NCBI GenBank assembly: GCA_016718525.1
Contig: JADKDD010000001.1
Location: 62,001-126,000, forward strand
Length of the DNA: 64,000 nt
Direction: 5' to 3'
From: Rhodocyclaceae bacterium
GTDB lineage: Bacteria; Pseudomonadota; Gammaproteobacteria; Burkholderiales; Rhodocyclaceae
Positions 25,364 through 33,708 of this stretch are shown here, piece after piece. Position 1 is the first letter of the stretch. Every line of letters begins with the position of its first letter. The notes under the pieces were generated by a model. It made no database searches and was not told where the DNA came from. It worked only from the letters and a program-made list of their open reading frames with translations. The position numbers and the translations under genes were made by a program.

Positions 25364-26776
25364 ATGTTAAAAATCTACAACACGCTGTCCAGGGAAAAGC
25401 AGGATTTCATCCCCCTAGAAACCGGCCGGGTCGGTTTGTACGTTTGCGGTCTCACGGTTCAAGATGTGCCGCATCTGGGGCACGCCCGAACCTTTGTTGC
25501 ATTTGATGTCATCGCGAATTGGTTGCGGACAGCCGGTTATGCAGTGAGCTACGTGCGCAATATCACGGACATCGATGACAAGATCATCCGCCGAGCCGGT
25601 GAGGCTGGTGAACCTATAAATGCGCTGACGTCTCGCACGATCGAATCTATGACAGCGGACTTTGCCGCACTCGGCATGACTGCGCCCGACCATGAACCGC
25701 GCGCAACGCAATACATTCCTCAGATGTTGCGGATGATTGGATTGCTGGAAGGCAAGGGACTGGCATATCAGGCTGGTGCCGGCGACGTGAATTTTGCTGT
25801 TCGGCGATTCGACGGCTACGGGAAACTGTCCGGTAAGTCATTGGATGATTTACGCGCAGGAGAACGCGTTGCGGTAGACACAACAAAGCGCGATCCGCTT
25901 GACTTCGTGTTGTGGAAATCAGCCAAAGCCAGCGAACCCGCGGAGTCCAAGTGGGACTCTCCTTGGGGCTCAGGCCGCCCTGGTTGGCATATCGAATGCT
26001 CGGCGATGTGCGAGGCGGTGTTGGGTAAAACGGTAGATATTCATGGTGGCGGCCCGGACTTGAAATTTCCGCATCATGAGAACGAGATTGCGCAGAGCGA
26101 AGGTGCGCATGGCGTGAAGTTTGCCAATTACTGGATGCACACAGGCGCACTTAATGTCGATGAAGAAAAGATGAGCAAGTCGCTCGGAAATTTCTTCACA
26201 GTTCGCGAAGCTTTGGCACGATACGATGCAGAGGTGATTCGCTACTTTGTGGTGCGATCGCACTACCGAAGCAGCGTCAATTTTTCCGAAGATCAACTGA
26301 TCGAATCGCATAGTGCCTTACGCCGCCTATATACCGCGCTACGTCAGAGCGACGACCAGTCGCCAGTTGGTGCTGGTAACACGCCGTCAGGGAATTTGAA
26401 CTGGGATGATGAATACGGCCAACGCTTCAAGATGGCAATGAATGACGACTTCAATACCCCGGAGGCGCTGGCTGTGCTGTTCGATCTGGCCACGGAAATT
26501 AATCGCGGTAATCACTCCTTAATTCCTCAGCTTCGCGGGCTGGGCGGAATCTTGGGGCTACTGCAACACGAACCATCGAAATTTCTACAGTCCGCAGCAG
26601 TATCAAAACCTGCCGGGCAACTCAGTAACGCCGAGATCGATGAACGGATCCTGGCGCGGACAAATGCCAAGCAATCACGCAATTTTGCGGAATCCGATCG
26701 CATCCGCGATGAGCTTAAGACGCTGGGAATCGTTTTGGAAGACAGTCCGCAAGGAACGACCTGGCGTCGGTCGTGA
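25364..26776 (+). CDS. cysS: Cysteinyl-tRNA synthetase
   Basis: Charges tRNA-Cys in the cytoplasm. It has the HIGH motif as HLGH (residues 37-40), the first zinc ligand Cys28, and KMSKS at about 269-273. The frame is open from a TTG at 25325; the ATG at 25364 gives the family N-terminus MLKIYNTLSREK. The length is 470 residues. The loop after LRRLYTALRQSDD is about ten residues longer than in E. coli CysS as I recall it. That loop (PVGAGNTPSG, about 333-342) coincides with a copy of the dispersed repeat. Confidence 0.96.
   Translation: MLKIYNTLSREKQDFIPLETGRVGLYVCGLTVQDVPHLGHARTFVAFDVIANWLRTAGYAVSYVRNITDIDDKIIRRAGEAGEPINALTSRTIESMTADFAALGMTAPDHEPRATQYIPQMLRMIGLLEGKGLAYQAGAGDVNFAVRRFDGYGKLSGKSLDDLRAGERVAVDTTKRDPLDFVLWKSAKASEPAESKWDSPWGSGRPGWHIECSAMCEAVLGKTVDIHGGGPDLKFPHHENEIAQSEGAHGVKFANYWMHTGALNVDEEKMSKSLGNFFTVREALARYDAEVIRYFVVRSHYRSSVNFSEDQLIESHSALRRLYTALRQSDDQSPVGAGNTPSGNLNWDDEYGQRFKMAMNDDFNTPEALAVLFDLATEINRGNHSLIPQLRGLGGILGLLQHEPSKFLQSAAVSKPAGQLSNAEIDERILARTNAKQSRNFAESDRIRDELKTLGIVLEDSPQGTTWRRS
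26362..26387 (-). repeat. Dispersed 26-bp repeat, copy 4 (in cysS)
   Basis: Reverse-orientation copy, read on + as GCCAGTTGGTGCTGG then TAACACGCCGT. Its complement is identical at all 26 positions to the lpxK copy at 57810, although the two genes are unrelated and read it on opposite strands. It encodes PVGAGNTP in cysS. Confidence 0.92.
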
Positions 26777-26795
26777 GTTCCATCGACTGTGATGT

Positions 26796-26833
26796 CAGTC
26801 TTTGCGTTTTCAGGGTGTAACATGCAAAGACTG
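26796..26833. repeat. Inverted repeat downstream of cysS
   Basis: Perfect 10-bp arms CAGTCTTTGC and GCAAAGACTG are separated by 18 bases, starting 20 bp after the cysS stop. No U-tract follows. It may act as an mRNA 3' stem or a weak terminator between cysS and the oppositely oriented tRNA. The rest of the cysS-tRNA gap shows no gene. Confidence 0.4.
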
Positions 26834-26893
26834 AGGTGTCGGCACTGTCACAGTAATGCAAACCCTGCCTCGGTATCACCTACAACCGTAATC

Positions 26894-26929
26894 GCCGAAA
26901 TTTTCGTTTTGCGAAGCCAGAAAATCGGC

Positions 26930-26930
<1 letters not shown>
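26894..26930 (-). terminator. Imperfect hairpin after tRNA-Leu
   Basis: On the - strand, immediately after the encoded CCA, GCCGATTTTC pairs with GAAAATTTCGGC with a two-base bulge. It is a plausible processing or termination stem for the tRNA transcript. There is no clean U-run. Confidence 0.3.
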
Positions 26931-27014
<84 letters not shown>

Positions 27015-27040
27015 AGGCGCAAAACAAGGCGCGGATTCTA

Positions 27041-29371
27041 ATGGAAAACCCCAAATTGTCAAACAAATCAGCCAAACCAAAGAGCAAACCGGAAAATTCA
27101 ATTCGTCGCAAGAGTGATCCGCACGTGGAACGAGAACGCGAGAAGTATGAAACACCGTTGCCGAGTCGCGAGTACATTTTGGAGATCATGGCTGCCCAGG
27201 GTGTGCCAATGGAGTTCGCTCACATCTGTGAACTACTAGACATCAAGCCTGACGAGCAAGAATCCTTTCAACGTCGCCTTGGCGCAATGGCCCGCGACGG
27301 CCAGATCATGCAAAACCGTCGTGATGACTGGTTGGTTCCCAACAAAGCGGATTTGATTCGCGGCCGTATTGAAGGCCACCCGGATGGTTATGGTTTCCTG
27401 GTTCCGGATGAGGGCGGCGGCGATCTGTTTCTCTCAGCCAAGGAGATGGCCAAAGTGCTTCATGGCGATCGCGCTATTGCACGGGTTATCGGGGTAGATC
27501 GTAAAGGACGTCCAGAGGGTAAGCTGGTCGAAGTAATCGAAAGGGCAAACACGCGTCTGGTGGGCCGTGTTTTTGAAGAGCACGGCGTTTGGTTCGTGGT
27601 CGCCGAAAACAAGCGAATCAGTCAGGACATCATGTTGGCCCCTTACGAAAAAAGGAACGCCAAAATGCCACGACCGGTGTCTGGGCAAGTGGTCATGGTC
27701 GAATTGCTGGAGCAACCGAGCAGGCAATCTCAGCCTATCGGAAAGGTTATTGAAGTCCTGGGTAACTACGCCGATCCCGGCATGGAAATCGAGATTGCTC
27801 TACGCAAGCACGAGTTGCCGCACGAGTTTTCAAAAGAAGCTCTGGCGGAAACGAAGAAGCTGCCTGATGCGGTGAGAAAGTCAGATTGGAAAGGGCGCGA
27901 AGACATCACCGATCTTCCGTTGGTAACCATTGACGGAGAAACCGCACGTGATTTTGATGATGCCGTGTTCTGCGAGAAGATTGGTACCGGATTTCGTTTG
28001 ATAGTCGCCATTGCGGATGTGTCGCATTATGTCAGCGCGGGTGGTGCACTTGATGCGGACGCCTACGATCGTGGCACATCGGTCTATTTTCCGCGCCGGG
28101 TAATCCCGATGTTGCCAGAGAAAATTTCCAATGGTTTGTGCTCGCTAAATCCGGACGTTGAGCGTCTATGCGTGGTCTGCGACATGGCGATTTCTGCAGC
28201 AGGAGTCATAACTCAATATCGATTTTATTCCGCGGTAATGTTCTCTCATGCCCGTTTGACTTATACCGATGTCGCGGCTGCGTTGTATGAGCGGGATGCC
28301 CCGACACGCAAGAAACTGGCGGCACTGCTCCCACACCTTGAATCTCTTGATGCCTTGTTTAGAGTCTTGCTTGCAGCCCGTGAAAAGCGCGGCGCGATAG
28401 ATTTCGAAACGCTCGAAACGCGTATGAGTTTTGACGATCACGGCAAAATCTCAAGTATCGATCCGTACCACCGCAATGACGCACATCGCCTTATTGAAGA
28501 GTGCATGTTGGCCGCCAATGTCAGCGCCTCCGAATTTTTGCATGCGCGCAAACACCCGGTGCTTTATCGCGTTCACGAAGGTCCAACCACAGAACGTTTG
28601 GTGAGGCTACGAGATTTTCTTGGCACTTTTGGGTTGCAATTAGGCGGTGGTGACGCACCGAGCGCAAAGGATTACGCTGCGCTATTGTCGCGTATCGGCG
28701 ACCGGCCTGATAAGCAGTTGTTGCAGACAGTGATGTTGCGTTCCTTGCGTCAGGCTGTCTATAGTCCGGACAATGTGGGGCATTTCGGCTTGTCGTACGA
28801 GAGTTACACGCACTTCACCTCACCGATTCGACGTTATCCCGATCTGTTAGTGCATCGCGCGATCAAAGCGACGCTTTCCGGATCCCGCTATGAGCCCGGT
28901 TCATGGGACGAGATAGGGATTCATTGTTCAAAGACGGAGCGACGTGCGGACGAGGCCACTCGCGATGTGGAAGCATGGCTGAAGTGTTTTTACATGCGCG
29001 ATCGGATTGGCGAGGAGTTCACAGGCAGTATTTCTGCGGTAGTACCTTTTGGAGTGTTTGTTGCACTCGACGATGTTTTCGTTGAAGGACTAATTCATGT
29101 TTCAGAATTGGGTCACGATTACTTCCATTTTGATGAAAAGGCACATGCGATGGTCGGCGAGCGTAGCGGCCGGCGATTCCGCTTGTCGGACCGAGTTGCG
29201 GTGCAACTCGTCCGCGCTGATCTGGAAACCAACAAGATTGACTTTCGACTGATTGATGCAGGGGGATCCAGTCGCTCACCGATATCGCATGGACAACGTC
29301 CCGTAGCACCGCGTAGTGAAAAGTCCGGATCGAAAACAAAGGCGAAAAAGGCTAAAGGCGGCCGCCGCTGA
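27041..29371 (+). CDS. rnr: Ribonuclease R
   Basis: A 3'-5' exoribonuclease of the RNB family that degrades structured RNA. The 776 residues contain a basic N-terminus with a winged-helix region, cold-shock domains, the RNB catalytic domain (metal aspartates near residue 305 in ARDFDDAVF; IADVSHYVSAGG), a C-terminal S1 domain (GEEFTGSISAVVPFGVFVAL) and a lysine-rich tail (KSGSKTKAKKAKGGRR). The frame is open further upstream across the tRNA, but the ATG at 27041 is the first start outside it. Confidence 0.95.
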   Translation: MENPKLSNKSAKPKSKPENSIRRKSDPHVEREREKYETPLPSREYILEIMAAQGVPMEFAHICELLDIKPDEQESFQRRLGAMARDGQIMQNRRDDWLVPNKADLIRGRIEGHPDGYGFLVPDEGGGDLFLSAKEMAKVLHGDRAIARVIGVDRKGRPEGKLVEVIERANTRLVGRVFEEHGVWFVVAENKRISQDIMLAPYEKRNAKMPRPVSGQVVMVELLEQPSRQSQPIGKVIEVLGNYADPGMEIEIALRKHELPHEFSKEALAETKKLPDAVRKSDWKGREDITDLPLVTIDGETARDFDDAVFCEKIGTGFRLIVAIADVSHYVSAGGALDADAYDRGTSVYFPRRVIPMLPEKISNGLCSLNPDVERLCVVCDMAISAAGVITQYRFYSAVMFSHARLTYTDVAAALYERDAPTRKKLAALLPHLESLDALFRVLLAAREKRGAIDFETLETRMSFDDHGKISSIDPYHRNDAHRLIEECMLAANVSASEFLHARKHPVLYRVHEGPTTERLVRLRDFLGTFGLQLGGGDAPSAKDYAALLSRIGDRPDKQLLQTVMLRSLRQAVYSPDNVGHFGLSYESYTHFTSPIRRYPDLLVHRAIKATLSGSRYEPGSWDEIGIHCSKTERRADEATRDVEAWLKCFYMRDRIGEEFTGSISAVVPFGVFVALDDVFVEGLIHVSELGHDYFHFDEKAHAMVGERSGRRFRLSDRVAVQLVRADLETNKIDFRLIDAGGSSRSPISHGQRPVAPRSEKSGSKTKAKKAKGGRR

Positions 29372-29445
29372 ATCACGTAAAATCGAACGAGGGTGGTAGC
29401 ACGATGTTTCGGACAAGTGGAGAAACCTGAAAGTGAGAGCGCGCA

Positions 29446-30609
29446 ATGTTTGATGGCCTTTTAGAGATGTCATGGTGGCGTTTTCTCATCGTTGCCTTGG
29501 TGCTGACTCATATCACGATTGCGTCTGTCACGATCTTCTTGCATCGTCACCAGGCGCACCGCGCGCTTGATCTTGGGCCGCTACCGAGCCATTTCTTTCG
29601 ATTTTGGTTGTGGTTGACCACGGGTATGGTGACCAAGGAGTGGGCTGCGATTCACCGCAAACATCATGCCAAATGCGAAACAGTTGATGATCCACATAGT
29701 CCGCAGATTCTTGGCATTAATCGTGTGTTGTGGGGCGGCGTGTTTTTATACGTTAAGGAGGCTCACAACGCGGAAACGCTGGCCAGATACGGGCACGGTA
29801 CCCCTGATGACTGGATGGAGCGCCACGTTTATTCTGCAAATCCCAAATCCGGAATACTTATCTGTTTGGCGTTAAACATGTTGCTGTTCGGTATCGTCCC
29901 AGGAGCGGTACTGTGGATAATTCAGGTGGTTTGGATTCCATTTTGGGCAGCTGGAGTGATCAACGGGGTTGGCCACTTCTGGGGATATCGGAACTATGCC
30001 AGCGCCGATGCGGCGAGAAACATATTGCCGATTGGGATATTCATTGGTGGAGAAGAGTTACACAACAACCATCACACTTATGCCACGTCTGCAAAACTAT
30101 CGAGCAAGTGGTATGAGTTTGACATTGGATGGATGTATATACGCGTTTTGGAGATGCTGGGACAGGCAAAGGTAAAAAAACGCGCACCCACGGCCAAGTT
30201 AGGGGGAGTGCGCCCGTCAATTGATTTGACCACGCTCCAAGCCGTGATCACTCATCGCTATGATGTGCTGGCGCGCTATGTTTCGTCAGCCCGGCAGGTT
30301 GCCTCGGAGGAGTTTTTGCGATTGAAAATGTCTGCGCGTGAAGGAAAGCGCTTTCGACGTTTGCTTGGGCAGGATGCTTCGATGTTGGATCCCGCCGCAC
30401 GCGAGCAGTTGAGTCCATTGCTTGCGCGAAGCGAAAGGCTCGACAAGATTGTTGCCATGCGGTGCGAGTTGGAGGCGCTCTGGGAGCGATCCAGTGCCAC
30501 CCATGAACAGCTAGTGAAGCAGCTACAGGACTGGATTGCCCGTGCTGAGGCGAGCGGAATACGACAGTTGGAAGAGTTTTCGTTTAATTTGCGTCGGTAC
30601 GCAGTGTAA
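29446..30609 (+). CDS. Membrane fatty-acid desaturase (acyl-CoA/acyl-lipid type)
   Basis: A 387-residue di-iron membrane desaturase. The three histidine boxes are visible as HRHQAH, HRKHH and HNNHH (HxxxxH, HxxHH, HxxHH), with hydrophobic helices between them. It probably introduces a cis double bond, most likely delta-9, into saturated acyl chains to adjust membrane fluidity. After the last box there is an extra helical, charged region of about 130 residues (SAREGKRFRRLLGQDAS ...) of unknown role. It stands alone between rnr and the rpmG terminator. Confidence 0.88.
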   Translation: MFDGLLEMSWWRFLIVALVLTHITIASVTIFLHRHQAHRALDLGPLPSHFFRFWLWLTTGMVTKEWAAIHRKHHAKCETVDDPHSPQILGINRVLWGGVFLYVKEAHNAETLARYGHGTPDDWMERHVYSANPKSGILICLALNMLLFGIVPGAVLWIIQVVWIPFWAAGVINGVGHFWGYRNYASADAARNILPIGIFIGGEELHNNHHTYATSAKLSSKWYEFDIGWMYIRVLEMLGQAKVKKRAPTAKLGGVRPSIDLTTLQAVITHRYDVLARYVSSARQVASEEFLRLKMSAREGKRFRRLLGQDASMLDPAAREQLSPLLARSERLDKIVAMRCELEALWERSSATHEQLVKQLQDWIARAEASGIRQLEEFSFNLRRYAV

Positions 30610-30662
30610 TTCCGCAAGAAAAAATTATCGTTGGTAAAAAACAATCGTTGGTGGAAATGAAA

Positions 30663-30688
30663 AAACCCGCCGAACTTCCGGCGGGTTT
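30663..30688 (-). terminator. Terminator of rpmB-rpmG (bidirectional)
   Basis: A perfect 10-bp stem AAACCCGCCG/CGGCGGGTTT with a 6-base loop. On the - strand it is followed by a T-run, giving a good Rho-independent terminator after rpmG. On the + strand it is followed by TCTTGTTCTT and may also stop desaturase transcription. Confidence 0.85.
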
Positions 30689-30711
30689 CTTGTTCTTGTC
30701 GATGCAAAGAA

Positions 30712-30879
30712 CTACTTCAGCTTGACTTCCTTGTAGGCGACATGTTTGCGCGCCTTAGGGTCGTATTTCATAAACTCAAGCTTACCCGGTGTGGTCTTCT
30801 TGTTCTTTGAGGTCGTGTAGAAGTGCCCGGTACCCGCAGTGGATTCCAGTTTGATCTTTTCGCGTCCGCCTTTGGCCAT
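30712..30879 (-). CDS. rpmG: Ribosomal protein bL33
   Basis: A 55-residue large-subunit protein: it begins MAKGGREKIKLESTAGTGHF and ends HVAYKEVKLK. This is the form without zinc-binding cysteine pairs. The upstream sequence on its strand has TAGGAG. It follows rpmB by 32 bp, and a strong terminator lies just beyond it. Confidence 0.97.
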   Translation of the reverse strand: MAKGGREKIKLESTAGTGHFYTTSKNKKTTPGKLEFMKYDPKARKHVAYKEVKLK

Positions 30880-30911
30880 GATTTTCTCCTAATTGCTTGG
30901 AACTAGCGGAA

Positions 30912-31148
30912 TCAGACGCGTTCGCCGCGCTCGCGCAGCTCTGTCAGAACGACATCAATACCTTTTTTGTCAATAGTGCGCAGGCCTGCATTTGAAACGC
31001 GCAGACTTACCCACCGGTTCTCATTTTCAACCCAAAATCTGCGGTTATGCAGGTTAGGGAGGAAGCGACGCTTGGTCTTGTTGTTAGCGTGCGAAACGTG
31101 ATTTCCGACCATCGGGGATTTCCCCGTAACTTGGCAAACGCGGGACAT
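30912..31148 (-). CDS. rpmB: Ribosomal protein bL28
   Basis: A 78-residue large-subunit protein, MSRVCQVTGKSPMVGNHVSH at the N-terminus, with the conserved NNKTKRRFLPNL and RVSNAGLRTIDKKGI segments. It is the first gene of the rpmB-rpmG pair. GGAGCGAGC precedes the start on its strand. The usual zinc CxxC pairs are absent. Confidence 0.97.
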   Translation of the reverse strand: MSRVCQVTGKSPMVGNHVSHANNKTKRRFLPNLHNRRFWVENENRWVSLRVSNAGLRTIDKKGIDVVLTELRERGERV

Positions 31149-31268
31149 GCTCGCTCCTAATATTGCCTAAAAGTAAAGTCGACCATTTTAGCGTGAAAAA
31201 TTCGATTGTTCAAGACTGTTTCGGCAAATGTGCTGAAATCGACCAAAAATCTCAACCAATGGCTTGCC

Positions 31269-31949
31269 TTAAACCAATCCCCGCTCTGCTAGTGATAGCG
31301 GCTTTTCAGTTGCGGTCACGATGAAATGGTCCAATAAACGTACGTCCACCAAGGCAAGCGCCTGTTTCAGCGTTTGGGTTAAGGAAATATCGGCAGTTGA
31401 TGCTTCAGCCCGACCGGAAGGGTGGTTGTGCGCAAGAATAACCGCCGCGGCATTGTGTTCCAGTGCGTGCTTAACCACCTCGCGCGGGTAAACGCTGGTC
31501 TGCGTCAAGGTGCCATTAAACAACTCTTGCGCCTCAATCAACTTGTTTCCCGCATCCAGCCATAGCGCCACAAAAACTTCATGCTTCAATGGCGCCAACT
31601 GCAAGCGAAGCCAATCCGCAACAGCCTGAGGCGACGACAATACATCACGTGTAGAGAGCTGACCAATGAGAGTCCGTCGAGCTATTTCAAGGACAGCGAC
31701 CAGCTGTACGGCTTTGGCCGGCCCAATTCCGGGTAGGCGGGCGAGTTCCTTTGGCTGGGCGGCAGTCAATCGGCCAAGATCCCCGCCGAAATGTGCCAAA
31801 AGTTCACGTGCAAGATCGACCGCGCTTTTGCCGGGGCGCCCAACCCGCAGGAAGATGGCCAGCAGTTCTGCGTCTGAAAGCGCCGCCGCACCATCCTTCA
31901 TCAATCGTTCGCGCGGTCGCTCCGCGGCGGGCCAGTGATTAATGGCCAT
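31269..31949 (-). CDS. radC: RadC family JAMM-domain protein
   Basis: A 226-residue protein with an N-terminal helix-hairpin-helix region (ELARLPGIGPAKAVQLVAVLE) and a C-terminal JAB1/MPN metallo-domain (HNHPSGRAEASTADISLT). RadC was named for DNA repair, but its role is unresolved and the JAMM motif suggests a metallohydrolase. It diverges from coaBC with only 43 bp between, so the promoters must overlap. Confidence 0.95.
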   Translation of the reverse strand: MAINHWPAAERPRERLMKDGAAALSDAELLAIFLRVGRPGKSAVDLARELLAHFGGDLGRLTAAQPKELARLPGIGPAKAVQLVAVLEIARRTLIGQLSTRDVLSSPQAVADWLRLQLAPLKHEVFVALWLDAGNKLIEAQELFNGTLTQTSVYPREVVKHALEHNAAAVILAHNHPSGRAEASTADISLTQTLKQALALVDVRLLDHFIVTATEKPLSLAERGLV

Positions 31950-31992
31950 GGTCTAGAATGTTTGCATCACGCATTGTTGGGATTCTAAAGCC

Positions 31993-33198
31993 ATGGGCAG
32001 TCTGTTAGAGCGACGGGTTGTACTGGGTGTTACAGGAGGTGTGGCCGCTTACAAAGCGGCCGAGTTGGCGCGGCTTTTGGTTAAGGAGGGCGCGCAAGTT
32101 GATGTCGTATTGACCAGTTCAGGCGCCCAGTTTGTCGGTGCCGCGACATTTCAGGCGCTAACCGGACGCCCGGTTTGGTTAGCGCTCTGGGATGACCGGA
32201 TGGACAACGCAATGGCGCATATCGATTTAAGTCGTGGCGCAGACCTCATCTTGGTTGCACCAGCCACCGCCGACTTTCTAGGGAAGCTGGCACACGGGCT
32301 TGCTGACGATTTGTTGTCGACGCTCTGTCTGGCACGCGATTGCCCCTTGTTAGTCGCGCCAGCCATGAATCGGCAGATGTGGCATAACCCAGCCACACAG
32401 CGCAACGTACAGCAACTTACTGCCGATGGCATACTTGTTCTTGGCCCAGCTACCGGCGAGCAGGCTTGCGGTGAAACCGGAGCGGGCAGGATGCTCGAAG
32501 CCGCTGATCTGCTCGACGACCTTATTACATTTCTGCAGCCCAAAATCCTGCCGCGAAAACGAGTGCTCATTACTGCAGGCCCGACCTTTGAAGCGCTCGA
32601 TCCAGTTCGCGGTTTGACCAACTCAAGCTCCGGGAAAATGGGGTTTGCGTTGGCGCGCGCATGTGCGGAAGCGGGCGCCGAGGTGACACTTGTTGCGGGC
32701 CCCGTTGCATTAAATACGCCACGCGGCACGAAGCGGATTGATGTAACCAGCGCTGTCCAAATGAGAGATGCCGTAAGTAATGTCGTCGCAAATTTTGACG
32801 TGTTTATTGCTGTTGCCGCCGTGGCTGACTACCGCCCGGTTGATAGCTCAACCCAGAAAATCAAGAAGTCGTCTGCAATGACTGTTTCGCTGAAGGCCAA
32901 TCCGGACATTCTGGCTGAGGTCGCAGCACGACCGAACCCGCCATTTTGTGTAGGGTTCGCCGCCGAAAGCGAGAATTTGCAAGCCTATGCCGAGGGTAAA
33001 CGGATCGCAAAGAAGCTACCACTGGTGGTTGGAAATTTGGTTCAAGACGGACTTGGCGGGGAAGTCAATGCGGTCACCTTGTTTGATGCAAACGGTGCGC
33101 ACCCGGTACCGCGAGGCAGCAAACTGACTGTGGCGCGAGCCATTGTCAACCACATGAGTGTACTGATGGGGCAATGTGAAAAAAATGAAAAGCGTTGA
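31993..33198 (+). CDS. coaBC: Phosphopantothenoylcysteine decarboxylase/synthetase
   Basis: A bifunctional coenzyme A enzyme. The N-terminal CoaC flavoprotein half (VLGVTGGVAAYKAAELAR; APATADFLGKLAHG; APAMNRQMW) decarboxylates phosphopantothenoylcysteine. The C-terminal CoaB half from about residue 190 (ITAGPTFEALDPVRGLTNSS) joins cysteine to phosphopantothenate using CTP. The length is 401 residues. It overlaps dut by 14 bases, the usual coaBC-dut order. Confidence 0.97.
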   Translation: MGSLLERRVVLGVTGGVAAYKAAELARLLVKEGAQVDVVLTSSGAQFVGAATFQALTGRPVWLALWDDRMDNAMAHIDLSRGADLILVAPATADFLGKLAHGLADDLLSTLCLARDCPLLVAPAMNRQMWHNPATQRNVQQLTADGILVLGPATGEQACGETGAGRMLEAADLLDDLITFLQPKILPRKRVLITAGPTFEALDPVRGLTNSSSGKMGFALARACAEAGAEVTLVAGPVALNTPRGTKRIDVTSAVQMRDAVSNVVANFDVFIAVAAVADYRPVDSSTQKIKKSSAMTVSLKANPDILAEVAARPNPPFCVGFAAESENLQAYAEGKRIAKKLPLVVGNLVQDGLGGEVNAVTLFDANGAHPVPRGSKLTVARAIVNHMSVLMGQCEKNEKR

Positions 33199-33646
33199 TG
33201 TCAAGGTAATCGATCCACGCTTGCAGCAAGCGGACGCCGGATTGATGCCCCAGTATGCAACTTCTGGCTCGGCTGGCCTCGACCTGCGTGCCTGCATCGA
33301 TACTTCCTTGACCTTGCATCCAGGGGCGACTGCATTGATTCCGACGGGTATTGCGATACATTTGGGCGACCCGAGCCTTGCTGCAATGATTCTGCCCCGG
33401 TCAGGTCTTGGCCATAAGCACGGAATTGTTCTGGGCAATCTGGTTGGACTGATTGATTCCGATTACCAAGGACAAATATTTGTATCCACTTGGAATCGTG
33501 GTAGTCACGTCTTCGTTATCGATCCGATGGAGCGGATCGCTCAATTGGTCATCGTGCCGGTAGTGCAGGTCGCGTTTAATATTGTGGACGAATTCAGCGA
33601 AAGCGAGCGCGGCGCAGGTGGTTTTGGAAGTACCGGAAAAGCCTAG
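33185..33646 (+). CDS. dut: dUTP diphosphatase
   Basis: A trimeric enzyme that hydrolyses dUTP to dUMP, keeping uracil out of DNA. All five motifs are present: GSAGLDLRA, PRSGLGHKHGI, GLIDSDYQG, RIAQLVI and GAGGFGSTGK. The ATG at 33185 is preferred over the GTG at 33176, giving 153 residues. It overlaps coaBC and is followed by a strong hairpin and a repeat copy. Confidence 0.96.
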   Translation: MKSVDVKVIDPRLQQADAGLMPQYATSGSAGLDLRACIDTSLTLHPGATALIPTGIAIHLGDPSLAAMILPRSGLGHKHGIVLGNLVGLIDSDYQGQIFVSTWNRGSHVFVIDPMERIAQLVIVPVVQVAFNIVDEFSESERGAGGFGSTGKA

Positions 33647-33653
33647 CTAGATG

Positions 33654-33678
33654 AGACGCCGTTGCAACAACGGCGTCT
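33654..33678. terminator. Hairpin between convergent dut and aceB, fused to a repeat copy
   Basis: A perfect 11-bp stem AGACGCCGTTG/CAACGGCGTCT with loop CAA lies 7 bp after the dut stop. Its right arm is the left half of a dispersed-repeat copy, and its left arm is the inverted duplicate. A second small hairpin (GCCAG/CTGGC) follows within the repeat. No U-tract is evident on either strand, so termination strength is uncertain. Confidence 0.55.
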
Positions 33679-33695
33679 GGCCAGCACCAACTGGC
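33670..33695 (+). repeat. Dispersed 26-bp repeat, copy 5 (dut-aceB intergenic)
   Basis: Reads ACGGCGTCT, GG, then CCAGCACCAACTGGC. It is one of two clear intergenic copies and the only one whose ACGGCGTCT half is also present as an inverted duplicate next to it. The right half is itself a 5-bp-stem hairpin. Confidence 0.9.
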
Positions 33696-33708
33696 GACCT
33701 TATTTCTG

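Noticed and set aside
29493..29507. TTGGTGCTGACTC in the desaturase gene
   Set aside because: A nine-base match inside a hydrophobic helix with no ACGGCGTG half; expected by chance.
31954..31987. TAGAAT...ATTCTA inverted repeat between radC and coaBC
   Set aside because: It probably reflects two facing -10-like hexamers in a 43-bp divergent gap; too short and weak to call an operator.
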